In this document: positions 52,016-60,454 of the stretch, piece after piece | Position numbering within the stretch: the first letter of the stretch is position 1 | Layout of the letters: the number at the start of each line of letters is the position of its first letter | Assembly (NCBI RefSeq): GCF_002028455.1 | Contig: NZ_MWUM01000005.1 | Location: 212,344-276,343 of the forward strand | Direction: 5' to 3' | Source of the DNA: Zoogloea sp. LCSB751 | GTDB taxonomy: Bacteria > Pseudomonadota > Gammaproteobacteria > Burkholderiales > Rhodocyclaceae | Length of the DNA: 64,000 nucleotides | The notes under the pieces: model-generated | Databases searched by the model: none | Seen by the model: the letters and a program-made list of their open reading frames with translations, nothing else | What the model was told of the DNA's origin: nothing | Position numbers and translations under genes: made by a program

Positions 52016-54400
52016 TTAGTTGCGCAGCGGCTTGCCGGTTTCCAGCATGTGCACGATGCGCTGCTGGGTCTTCTCGGTCTTCAGCAGGTCCACGAACTGG
52101 GCCCGCTCCACGTCGAGAATCCACGCTTCGGACACCCTGGCATTGGTATCCACTTCGCCGCCACACAGGGCGGTGGCCGCCGCTTTGGCGACGCGGTAAT
52201 CCCAGGCCGAGATGAAGCCGCCTTCGCGCATGTTGATCAGCATCATTTCGCAAGTGGCGATGCCGTTGCGGCCGGCCACCGGAATCGCCCGCTGGATCAG
52301 CGGCGGCTGGTAGCCCGACTCGGCCAGCGCGCGCGCCCTATGCAGGGCCACGTGCAACAACTCGCGGGCGTTGAAGACGATGTCGTCCGAGGCCTTGGCG
52401 AAGCCCAGTTCGACGGCCTGCAGCGCGCTCTTCGACACGGTGGCCATCGCGATGGTCTGGAACATGTTCTGGATGAAGGGGAACACGTCGCCGCCCGCCG
52501 TCCGGCTGGCCAGGCTTGCCGCCTGCAGCGCGAACTCCTTGCAACCGCCACCGGCCGGGATCAGACCGACACCGGCTTCGACCAGGCCGACGTAGCTTTC
52601 CAGCGCCAGCACGCGGTGGGTTGCGTGCATCGTGAACTCGCAGCCGCCGCCGAGGGCCATGCCCTGCACCGCCGCGACGGTCGGCACCATCGCATGCTTG
52701 AGGGCCATGGAGGCGCGCTGGAACTTGGCGACGGTCTTCTCGAGCATGTCGAACTGGCCAGCCTTGCAGGCTTCCACCACCTGCTGCAGGTTGGCACCGA
52801 CGGCGAACGGCGCCTCGTGCCAGATCACCAGCCCGTCCAGATCGCGCTCGGCACGGGCGACCGCTTCCAGCACGCCGTCCAGCACCTCGTCGCCGATGCT
52901 GTGCATCTTCGACTTGAACGACAGGATGCCAATCCGTGCGTCCTTCGCCGGCAGACTCCACAAGCGAACGCCTTCGTTCTCCCACAGGGTCTCACCGGCA
53001 TCCGGTGCGGCTTCACCCAGCACCTGCTCCGGAAAGAGCTGGCGGCCATACACCGGCAGCATGGAGCGGGGCTTGAGCGCCGCGTCCGTAGCGCTCCACG
53101 AACCCGACGCTTCATGCACGCCCTGGCGGCCATCGAAGACCCATGCCGGCAGCGGCGCATCGATCATCGCAGCACCTGCGTCTATATCGGCCTTCACCGC
53201 GTCGGCAACGGCCTGCCAGCCGGCAGCCTGCCAGGTTTCGAAGGGCCCCTGCGCCCAGCCGAAGCCCCAGCGCATCGCGAAGTCCACGTCGCGGGCGTTG
53301 TCGGCGATGTCGGCCAGATGGAAGGCGCAGTAATGGAACACGTCGCGGAAGATCGCCCACAGGAACTGCGCCTGCGGATGGCTGCTGGCGCGCAACTGGA
53401 CGAATTTCTCCACCGGGTTGCGGTTCTTGAGGATGGCCGCGACTTCCGGCGCCACTTCGCCGGCACTCGGGCGGTAATCCTGCTTCGCCAGGTCGAGCAC
53501 GACGATGGCTTTGCCGTTCTTACGGAAGATGCCGCCCTTGGTCTTCTGGCCGAGGGCGCCTCTGGCGATCAGCGCCGACAGCCAGTCCGGGCTCTTGTAG
53601 AAGGCGTGCCACGGATCGTCCGGCAGCGTGGCCTGCATGGTGCCAATCACATGGGCCAGCGTATCCAGGCCGACCACGTCGGCGGTGCGGTAAGTCGCGC
53701 TCTTCGGGCGGCCGATCAGCGGGCCGGTCAGCGCATCCACTTCATCGAAACCGAGGCCCAGCCGCGCGGTGTGGTGCATCACCGCCAGGATGGAGAACAC
53801 GCCGACCCGGTTGGCGACGAAGTTGGGCGTGTCCTTGGCGCGCACGATGCTCTTGCCGAGGCGGGTCGTCAGCCAGGCTTCCAGGGCGTGGAGGGTGGCC
53901 GGATCGGTGGTGCCGGTGGCGATCAGTTCCACCAGTGCCATGTAGCGCGGCGGATTGAAGAAATGGATGCCGCAGAAGCGGCTGCGCAGCGCCACCGGCA
54001 TGCCTTCGGACAAGGTCTCGATGGACAGGCCGGAGGTGTTGGACGCGAAGATCGCATCGGCACGGACGTAAGGCGCGACCTTGGCGTAGAGGTCGAGCTT
54101 CCACTCCATCTTCTCGGCGATGGCCTCGATGATCAGGTCGCACTCGCGCAGCGTGTCCAGGTCGCTGCCGTAATTGGCGACGTCGATGAACTGGGCGCGC
54201 TCCTTGGTCGCCAGCGGTGCCGGCTCCAGTTTCTTCAGCCCGTCGACGGCCTTCCGGGCGATGCCGTTGGGATCACCCTCTTTCGCGGGCAGGTCGAAGA
54301 GAACGACCGGAACGCCGGCATTGGCGCAATGGGCGGCGATCTGCGCCCCCATCACGCCGGCGCCCAGCACGGCCACCTTGCGAATGATCAGTCTGCTCAC
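52016..54400 (-). CDS. 3-Hydroxyacyl-CoA dehydrogenase/enoyl-CoA hydratase (dehydrogenase first)
   Basis: A 794-residue bifunctional beta-oxidation enzyme. The NAD-binding dehydrogenase domain comes first (GAGVMG at 13-18, IHFFNPP), and the crotonase domain is C-terminal (GMALGGGCEF and VEAGVGLIPAGGG, with both Glu). This is the order of the FadN type, opposite to FadB. The start is GTG 54400, preceded by GGAGACGCAT; the longer frame upstream has no coding features and covers a palindromic operator. Confidence 0.9.
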   Translation of the reverse strand: MSRLIIRKVAVLGAGVMGAQIAAHCANAGVPVVLFDLPAKEGDPNGIARKAVDGLKKLEPAPLATKERAQFIDVANYGSDLDTLRECDLIIEAIAEKMEWKLDLYAKVAPYVRADAIFASNTSGLSIETLSEGMPVALRSRFCGIHFFNPPRYMALVELIATGTTDPATLHALEAWLTTRLGKSIVRAKDTPNFVANRVGVFSILAVMHHTARLGLGFDEVDALTGPLIGRPKSATYRTADVVGLDTLAHVIGTMQATLPDDPWHAFYKSPDWLSALIARGALGQKTKGGIFRKNGKAIVVLDLAKQDYRPSAGEVAPEVAAILKNRNPVEKFVQLRASSHPQAQFLWAIFRDVFHYCAFHLADIADNARDVDFAMRWGFGWAQGPFETWQAAGWQAVADAVKADIDAGAAMIDAPLPAWVFDGRQGVHEASGSWSATDAALKPRSMLPVYGRQLFPEQVLGEAAPDAGETLWENEGVRLWSLPAKDARIGILSFKSKMHSIGDEVLDGVLEAVARAERDLDGLVIWHEAPFAVGANLQQVVEACKAGQFDMLEKTVAKFQRASMALKHAMVPTVAAVQGMALGGGCEFTMHATHRVLALESYVGLVEAGVGLIPAGGGCKEFALQAASLASRTAGGDVFPFIQNMFQTIAMATVSKSALQAVELGFAKASDDIVFNARELLHVALHRARALAESGYQPPLIQRAIPVAGRNGIATCEMMLINMREGGFISAWDYRVAKAAATALCGGEVDTNARVSEAWILDVERAQFVDLLKTEKTQQRIVHMLETGKPLRN

Positions 54401-54472
54401 ATGCGTCTCCTTTTGGCTCGGCCCGTCACCCGGACCTTTGTCATGAACCGCGGACGACAGCGCCGCAGTTCG

Positions 54473-54492
54473 ATTTGAACAATCGTTCAAAT
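54473..54492. promoter_or_regulatory. TetR-type operator before the dehydrogenase/hydratase gene
   Basis: A perfect 8-4-8 palindrome (ATTTGAAC, AATC, GTTCAAAT). It overlaps a likely minus-strand promoter: TTGTAC, 18 bases, then TAAGAT. It lies 73 bases before the GTG and 41 bases past the end of the adjacent tetR gene, so it probably mediates repression of the dehydrogenase-thiolase unit. Confidence 0.75.
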
Positions 54493-54533
54493 CTTAGCGC
54501 AATGCTTCCTTCAGGTACAACATGGTCTAAAAA

Positions 54534-55214
54534 TCAGGCGCTTGCCAGCCCGTTTGGCGGCACGCCGGCGGGCGCCAGGAAACCGGCGACAATGAAGGGC
54601 CGCAGCCGCGCCATGATGGCTTCCGGATCGCCCGCATCGGCCAGTGCATAGCTTTCGGTCATCCGCATCACATCCTTGCCGGCCATCGCATAGGCCACGA
54701 TGCCGACGAAGAAGTACATCCGCCACACCACATCGTCCTGGGACAGCTGCGGCAAGGTGCGCATGAAGGCCTGGCGATAGCGGTCCACCGCCTCCTTGTA
54801 CTCCGCAGGAAAAAAGGCCTCCGTCCCCGGTCCCGGCTCGTAGAAGGCCCGCCCAATGAGCTGCTTGAAGACCTCGCCGGGAATGCTGTCCTTGCGGGTC
54901 AGGCGCAGTGCGGATGACAGGAAGGCATCCACCAGCACATCCACCGGAATCGGAGCTCCGGCGGCCTCGGCTTCCAGCTTGTCGAGATAGCTGACCCGGC
55001 TGCCGCCACGGCTCCCCAGCGCCCGTTCATACACCGCCTCCATCAGCCCCTGCTTGGAACCGAAGTGGTAATTGACCAGCGCCACCGGCGCTCCAGCCGC
55101 GCCGGTAATCATGCGCACGGAGGTGGCGGCGTAGCCGTTCTCCATGAACAGGCGCTCGGCGGCGTCGAGGATGCGGGTCTTGACGTCAGGTAGGGAAGAA
55201 TCGGAACGGCCCAT
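54534..55214 (-). CDS. TetR-family regulator of fatty-acid oxidation (I)
   Basis: A 226-residue TetR regulator. The HTH is in residues about 10-55 (ILDAAERLFMENGYAATSVRMI, VNYHFGSKQGLMEAV). The ligand domain is of the type seen with fatty-acid oxidation genes. It lies upstream of and in line with the dehydrogenase-thiolase genes, with the palindrome in between. The ATG at 55214 was chosen over an upstream TTG because the preceding residues are not conserved-looking. The ligand is probably an acyl-CoA (inference). Confidence 0.88.
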   Translation of the reverse strand: MGRSDSSLPDVKTRILDAAERLFMENGYAATSVRMITGAAGAPVALVNYHFGSKQGLMEAVYERALGSRGGSRVSYLDKLEAEAAGAPIPVDVLVDAFLSSALRLTRKDSIPGEVFKQLIGRAFYEPGPGTEAFFPAEYKEAVDRYRQAFMRTLPQLSQDDVVWRMYFFVGIVAYAMAGKDVMRMTESYALADAGDPEAIMARLRPFIVAGFLAPAGVPPNGLASA

Positions 55215-55237
55215 GGGAAATCTAATCAGCGGCAAGG

Positions 55238-55253
55238 CCCCGGCGCGCCGGGG
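55238..55253. repeat. Perfect 16-base GC palindrome
   Basis: CCCCGGCGCGCCGGGG, lying between fadL and tetR I. It could form a short hairpin but has no T run. Confidence 0.5.
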
Positions 55254-55316
55254 AAATGTTGAACATCGAAGCCCAAAGCGCCACCTCGGCGAGCTTGAGT
55301 CGCAAGGAGCTTCACT

Positions 55317-55342
55317 GTGGGGGCAAATTCATTCGCCCCCAC
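55317..55342. repeat. REP-like hairpin between fadL and tetR I
   Basis: 12-base arms with one mismatch (GTGGGGGC to GCCCCCAC) around a 2-base loop. It is downstream of fadL on the minus strand but lacks a T run. It looks like a small extragenic palindromic repeat. Confidence 0.5.
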
Positions 55343-55367
55343 GACAGAACCCCTGAGCAGCCTCCTA

Positions 55368-56648
55368 TCAGAAGGCCATCGAATACTGGGCGCCGAAGAT
55401 CCACACCCGGGCATCATAGACGCCGGTCACCCGGCCACGGCCCAGGGCGGTCTGGTTGTTGTCGATATGGGATTCCGGCACGTACAGATAGGCGACGCCG
55501 ACGTCGAGCACGGAGTCCTTGTTGACCTTCACCTGAGCCCCGGTGGTAAGCCAGGTGCGGTTGTTGTCCGGCAGGGATACCAGCCGATGCTGCGGATCGC
55601 GAACCGGGCTCTGGTCGTAGGCCACACCGAACTTGAGCTTCACGGCCTCGGTGTAGCGGTAATTGGCCCCCAACGCATAGCGCCAGGTGTCACGGAACTC
55701 GGTCTCCAGGGTCTGCACGGTGGCTCCGTTGAGCGTCCCTGAAGTGCGCACGATGTCCACCTTGGGAATGCTGCTCCAGCCGGTCCACGACAGGTCGCCC
55801 AGCATTTCCCAACGCTCGTTGAGGTTCTGCGTGACGCTGAGAATGAAGGTCGCCGGCAGGTCCACGTTGGCCTTGGCCGCACCGGTCGTCAGGCCGGCGG
55901 TGGCGCCGGCGGCGGGGCCGTCGATCTTCAGGTCGCCTTCCAGCTTGTGACGGACTTCAGAACGATAGGACACCCCCACCTTGGTCGTCGGGCTCAGCGT
56001 GAACAGGGCACCCAGGTTCCAGCCGAGGGACACATCGTCGGCCGAGAAGGTGGCATGGGTGGCGGCCAGGGCAGCCGAGGTCACCGTCGCCTGACGGCGG
56101 TAGTCCACCTCGATGCGCTGCAGGCTCAGCCCACCGCCGATGGAGACCCTGTCGTTCAGGCGATAAGCCAGACTCGGGTTGATGTTGTAGGTCTTGATGT
56201 CGAACTTGATCGCCTGGGCGCCGCCCAGCCACGGATCGTCGTACTCGGTGATCAGGCCGAAGGGGGCGCCAAGGCCGACGCCCGCATACAGATCCTTGCT
56301 CAGAGCCCAGGACAGGTAGGCATTGGGCAGGAAGGCCCAGCTCCCCGCATCGCCCCCATTGCCGGCCCCCCCCAGCACCCCGGTGCTGGAGCCCCGGTCG
56401 GAAAACTTGAAGGTCGGGCGCACGACGGCCAGGCCGACCGAGATCTCGCGATCCTTCAGCTGGGTCATGCCGGCCGGGTTGAAGAAGATCGTGCTGGCAT
56501 TCTCCGCCACCGCCGCGGAACCGGCATAGGCGTTACCGATACCGCTGGCGTTCTGCTCGAGCAGCTGGAAGCCGGCTGCCGCAGCCTGGCCGCTGGCCAC
56601 GCCAAAGGCGAGCAAGGGCATCAATCGGGCGATGGTCTTCATCTTCAT
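55368..56648 (-). CDS. fadL: Outer-membrane long-chain fatty-acid transporter FadL
   Basis: A 426-residue outer-membrane barrel that admits long-chain fatty acids. A signal peptide ending QAAAA is followed by the FadL plug region GFQLLEQNASGIGNAYAG and the conserved FFNPAGM (NPA at 57-59). It ends with an aromatic final residue, as expected for barrels. TGAGGAGACAGTGGT precedes the ATG. It is on the same strand as the genes around it. Confidence 0.93.
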   Translation of the reverse strand: MKMKTIARLMPLLAFGVASGQAAAAGFQLLEQNASGIGNAYAGSAAVAENASTIFFNPAGMTQLKDREISVGLAVVRPTFKFSDRGSSTGVLGGAGNGGDAGSWAFLPNAYLSWALSKDLYAGVGLGAPFGLITEYDDPWLGGAQAIKFDIKTYNINPSLAYRLNDRVSIGGGLSLQRIEVDYRRQATVTSAALAATHATFSADDVSLGWNLGALFTLSPTTKVGVSYRSEVRHKLEGDLKIDGPAAGATAGLTTGAAKANVDLPATFILSVTQNLNERWEMLGDLSWTGWSSIPKVDIVRTSGTLNGATVQTLETEFRDTWRYALGANYRYTEAVKLKFGVAYDQSPVRDPQHRLVSLPDNNRTWLTTGAQVKVNKDSVLDVGVAYLYVPESHIDNNQTALGRGRVTGVYDARVWIFGAQYSMAF

Positions 56649-56767
56649 ACCACTGTCTCCTCACAAGGGCGCTGTAGTTGTGAGCTGGCCACGGGGCGCG
56701 CAAACCCGCGGCGATTCTAGAGCCCCGATGGACTGCGGCTACGCAGCAAATCGAGGCCCTGTTGGAT

Positions 56768-57175
56768 TCATGCAACAATTTCCGGCGGGACCTCGCGCTT
56801 GACGCCGTTGGCATCCACCGCCACATAGGTCAGCGTCGCCTCGGTGACCTTGACGACCACCGGGCTCTCCGGATTGCGTTCCGCATAGACCTCCACGTCG
56901 ACGGTGATCGAGCTCTTGCCGATACGCACGATCTCGGCATAGAAGCTGACCATGTCGCCCACCGAGATGGGCTGCTTGAAGAGGAAGGAATTGACGGCGA
57001 TGGTCGCCACCCGGCCGCGGGAGCGCTTGTGGGCCGGCACCGCGCCGGCGATGTCCACCTGGGACATGATCCAGCCACCGAAGACATCTCCCGACGGGTT
57101 CAGGTCGCGGGGCATCGGCATGACCCGCAGCACGGGGATCTTGCCGGGCGGCAGTTGGGTGGGAGGGGTGCTCAT
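56768..57175 (-). CDS. yciA: YciA-type acyl-CoA thioesterase
   Basis: A 135-residue hot-dog-fold thioesterase that hydrolyses acyl-CoAs. The catalytic region NPSGDVFGGWIMSQVD and NSFLFKQPISVGD are visible. Its ATG overlaps the stop of the fadJ-like gene by 4 bases, so it is the last gene of the fadE-fadI-fadJ operon, perhaps to free CoA when intermediates pile up. Confidence 0.9.
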   Translation of the reverse strand: MSTPPTQLPPGKIPVLRVMPMPRDLNPSGDVFGGWIMSQVDIAGAVPAHKRSRGRVATIAVNSFLFKQPISVGDMVSFYAEIVRIGKSSITVDVEVYAERNPESPVVVKVTEATLTYVAVDANGVKREVPPEIVA

Positions 57176-59130
57176 CGAAACTCCTGTCGGCGCCGGCCGC
57201 CGGATGACGCGGCCGCGCGGGATTGGTGGAAGGGGCCGCCGGTGAAGGGCGGAAAGCCGGCCCCGAATATAACCCCGGCGTCCGCCAGATCGGCATCTTC
57301 CACCACGCCCTTGGCAACACAGAGCTCCGCGGCGGCCAGCAGGGGCGCCATGATCCGCGCCGCCAGGCCGGCCGGTATCGCCGCTGGCACCCCCTTGCGG
57401 GCCTTGCCGTCCTTCCACGTGTAAAAGCCCTGCCCGCTCTTCTTACCGAGTTCGCCACGCTCTACCCGCTCGGCCAGCGCCCGCGGCATCGTCGCCCCGG
57501 CACTGACCAGGGTCCTGCCGGCCGCCACGGCGATGTCCAGGCCGACCGTGTCCACCAATTCGATCGGCCCCAACGGCATGCCGAAGGCCACCAGCGCCGC
57601 GTCAATCGTCTCCGGCGCGATGCCCTCCTCCACGCAGCGCAGCGCCTTGTACATGTAGGGGCCGAGCAGCGCATTGACGAGGAAGCCCGGCTCGTCCTTC
57701 ACCGGCAAAGGCAGTTTGTCGAGCCGACGCACAAAAGCCGCCGCGCGCCGGAAGGCCTCGTCGCTGGAACGCACTGTACGCACCACCTCCACCAGCGGCA
57801 GCACCGCCACCGGGTTGAAGAAATGGATGCCGACCAACCTTTCAGGTTTCGTCAGCGCCGTCGCGATATCGGCAATGCGCAGGCTGGAGGTGTTGGATGC
57901 CAGCAGCGCGTCCGGGCGGGCCCGTCTCTCGATGTCGGCGAACAACGCGCGCTTGGCCGCCAGGTCTTCGACGATCGCCTCGATGACCACGTCGGCCTTC
58001 GCCACGCCGTGGCCGGCCGGATCGGGAATCAGGCGGTCCAGCGCAAAACGGGCTTCCCGCGGCTTGCTGCGGAACTTGCGCCCGAAACGCCGCGCGGCGC
58101 GGGCAACCGCCGGCGCAATGCGCTCGACCGACTGGTCCTGCAACGTGACGGTCATGCCGCGCAATGCACATTCGGCGGCGATGTCGCCCCCCATCACGCC
58201 GGCACCGACCACATGCACATGCCGCGGCCGGAAGTCGCCCTCCTTGCCGAAAGCCTTCAGACGCTCCTGCAGGAAGAACACGCGAACCAGGTTGCGCGCA
58301 GTCGACGAACGGAAGATCGCCTCCAGCGACGACGGCGAGGCAGCCGGCACCGCCAGCGCGTTGCCGCCGTGGCGGGCCCAGGTGTCGATGATCGCGAAGG
58401 GCGCCGGGTAATGCGCACGGCGCACCTTGGCGGCCACCGTCTTGCGTGCCTGCGCCGCGACGATGCCGCGCAGCGGGCCGTTCATCAATGCCTGCACGAC
58501 CGACGGCTTGCGGGGCGGACGGCCGGACATCAGCAGGATCCGCGCCGCGTCGTCCATCACCCGCAGCGGCACACAGTCGTCGGCGAGGCCCAGGCGCTTC
58601 GCCTTCGGCCCATCGACGCCCTTGCCGGTCAGCATCATGTCGAGAGCCGCCGCCGGGCCGATCAACCGCGGCAGGCGCAGCATGCCGCCCCAGGCCGGCA
58701 TGATGCCCAGCATCACCTCGGGCAGGGCCAGGCGCGTGCCGGGCTCATCCACCACCAGTCGGTAGCGGCAGGCGAGCGCCAGCTCCAGCCCACCGCCCAT
58801 GCAGTGACCACGTACCAGGGCAAGGGTCGGGAAGCGCGCCGCGGCCAGCCGCCCGAAAAGGCTCCAGCCCCGCTCCACCAGCTTGCGCGCACCATCGGCC
58901 GTGTCGATGCGGGTGAACTCCTCGATATCGGCCCCGACGATGAAGCCAGCGGCTTTGCCGGAGCGGATCACCAATCCACTCGGCGGACGCACCGTGAGCT
59001 GATCGACGATGGCCTCCAGCTCGGCCATCACCCGGCTGCCCAGCGTGTTGGCGGCGGCGCCCGGCACGTCCAGAGTCGCCCAGACGATGCCGTCGGCGTC
59101 CCGTTCCAGCTTCCAGTTGAGCAGTTCCAT
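57172..59130 (-). CDS. fadJ: Enoyl-CoA hydratase/3-hydroxyacyl-CoA dehydrogenase, FadJ-like (hydratase first)
   Basis: A 652-residue bifunctional beta-oxidation enzyme. The crotonase domain comes first, with catalytic E116 (GGGLELALA) and E138 (LPEVMLGIMPAWGG). The dehydrogenase follows (GAGVMG at 309-314, IHFFNP). It is a little shorter than E. coli FadJ. Its ATG shares one base with the upstream thiolase stop (TGATG), and its own stop overlaps yciA, so the operon is tightly coupled. Confidence 0.92.
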   Translation of the reverse strand: MELLNWKLERDADGIVWATLDVPGAAANTLGSRVMAELEAIVDQLTVRPPSGLVIRSGKAAGFIVGADIEEFTRIDTADGARKLVERGWSLFGRLAAARFPTLALVRGHCMGGGLELALACRYRLVVDEPGTRLALPEVMLGIMPAWGGMLRLPRLIGPAAALDMMLTGKGVDGPKAKRLGLADDCVPLRVMDDAARILLMSGRPPRKPSVVQALMNGPLRGIVAAQARKTVAAKVRRAHYPAPFAIIDTWARHGGNALAVPAASPSSLEAIFRSSTARNLVRVFFLQERLKAFGKEGDFRPRHVHVVGAGVMGGDIAAECALRGMTVTLQDQSVERIAPAVARAARRFGRKFRSKPREARFALDRLIPDPAGHGVAKADVVIEAIVEDLAAKRALFADIERRARPDALLASNTSSLRIADIATALTKPERLVGIHFFNPVAVLPLVEVVRTVRSSDEAFRRAAAFVRRLDKLPLPVKDEPGFLVNALLGPYMYKALRCVEEGIAPETIDAALVAFGMPLGPIELVDTVGLDIAVAAGRTLVSAGATMPRALAERVERGELGKKSGQGFYTWKDGKARKGVPAAIPAGLAARIMAPLLAAAELCVAKGVVEDADLADAGVIFGAGFPPFTGGPFHQSRAAASSGGRRRQEFR

Positions 59131-60413
59131 CACAAGGCCTCCACCAGCATCGCGCCGCCCTGGCCGCCGCCGATGCAGATGCTGGCAATGCCGCGCCGGC
59201 CGCCGCTGCGACGCAGGGCCTGCAGCAGATGCAGCACGATGCGCGCACCGCTGGCCCCTACCGGATGGCCGAGGGCCACCGCGCCGCCATCCACATTGAG
59301 GCGGGCCGGGTCGATGGCACCCAGCGCGCCGGGCAGACCCAGCCGCTCGCGGCAATATTCGTCGTCCTGCCAGGCCCGCAGGCAGGCGATCACCTGCGCC
59401 GCGAAGGCTTCGTTGATCTCCCACAGGTCCACGTCGTCGAGACCGAGCCCATGGCGCTGCAGGATCGGCGTTGCCGCATGAACGGGGCCGAGCCCCATCT
59501 GGCCCGGCTCCAGGCCGGCCCACTGGCTGTCGACGATGCGTCCGATCGGCTGCAGGCCGAAACGCTCCACCGCCGGGCCGGAAGCCAGCACCAGCCAGGT
59601 GGCGCCGTCGGTGATCTGGGAGCTGTTGGCGGCGGTGACACGACCGTATTTCTTGTCGAAGAAGGGCTTCGGCTTGCCCATGCCAGCCATCGACGCATCC
59701 CGGCGCAGGCCGTCGTCGGAGCCATAAACTGTTCCGTCGGAACCGATCAATGGCACCAGCTCGGCGGCAAAATGACCACCATCCTGGGCCGCGGCCACAC
59801 GACGGTGGCTCTCGACGGCGTAAGCATCCATGTCCTGCCGCGTGATGCCGAACTTCCAGGCCAGGTTCTCGGCGGTCTGCCCCATCAGCTGGCCGACGAT
59901 GGGATCGGTAAGGCCCTTCATGATGCCGATCACCGGCGCCAGGTGCTTCAGGCGGAAGCCTTTCAGCGCGGCCAGCCGCGCGCCCCAACCCCGCGCCGCC
60001 ATCCAGCCGGCGAAGACACGCACCATCTCATCGGAGAACAACAGCGGCGCACGGGACAAGGCATCGACGCCGCCAGCCAGCACCAGCTGCGAGCGACCGC
60101 TACGGATGTTGGCAATCGCAGAATCGAGGGCCTGCATGCCGGACGCGCAGTTACGCATCACCGTCCAGCCCGGCACCTTGAGGCCGCAGCCCATGCGCAG
60201 CGCCACGACCCGGCCGATATTCACCTCGTCCGGCGACGGGCTTGCGCAGCCGAGGATCACCTCGTCGAGCTGATCCGGTGCAAAAGGCTGACGCAGCAGC
60301 AGCGCACTGCCGGCCGCGGTGGCGAGGTCGGCGGCGGCGAATGGCCCCGGGCCACTGCGGGCCTTCAGAAAGGGGGTTCGGGCCCCGTCGATGACGTAGA
60401 TCGGCTCGTTCAT
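59130..60413 (-). CDS. fadI: Acetyl-CoA C-acetyltransferase, FadI-like thiolase
   Basis: A 427-residue thiolase partner of the FadJ-like enzyme. Nucleophile C89 is in MRNCASGMQALD, His in ALGHPVGASGAR, and the second Cys in CIGGGQGGAM. The ATG at 60413 gives the family opening MNEPIYVIDGARTPF; a GTG three codons earlier has a better-placed GGGA and is also possible. Confidence 0.92.
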   Translation of the reverse strand: MNEPIYVIDGARTPFLKARSGPGPFAAADLATAAGSALLLRQPFAPDQLDEVILGCASPSPDEVNIGRVVALRMGCGLKVPGWTVMRNCASGMQALDSAIANIRSGRSQLVLAGGVDALSRAPLLFSDEMVRVFAGWMAARGWGARLAALKGFRLKHLAPVIGIMKGLTDPIVGQLMGQTAENLAWKFGITRQDMDAYAVESHRRVAAAQDGGHFAAELVPLIGSDGTVYGSDDGLRRDASMAGMGKPKPFFDKKYGRVTAANSSQITDGATWLVLASGPAVERFGLQPIGRIVDSQWAGLEPGQMGLGPVHAATPILQRHGLGLDDVDLWEINEAFAAQVIACLRAWQDDEYCRERLGLPGALGAIDPARLNVDGGAVALGHPVGASGARIVLHLLQALRRSGGRRGIASICIGGGQGGAMLVEAL

Positions 60414-60454
60414 GGTTCGCACGGGTCCCTTTCCTCAGGCGCGCCCGATCCCGT

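Noticed and set aside
50726..54478. A 1250-codon open frame on the plus strand across the thiolase and dehydrogenase genes.
   Set aside because: Antisense shadow of two enzymes with intact catalytic motifs; no protein-like features of its own.
56660..56684. A 7-base inverted repeat (CTCACAA / TTGTGAG) upstream of fadL.
   Set aside because: The spacing is 11 bases and the arm orientation is opposite to a CRP site; too weak to call an operator.
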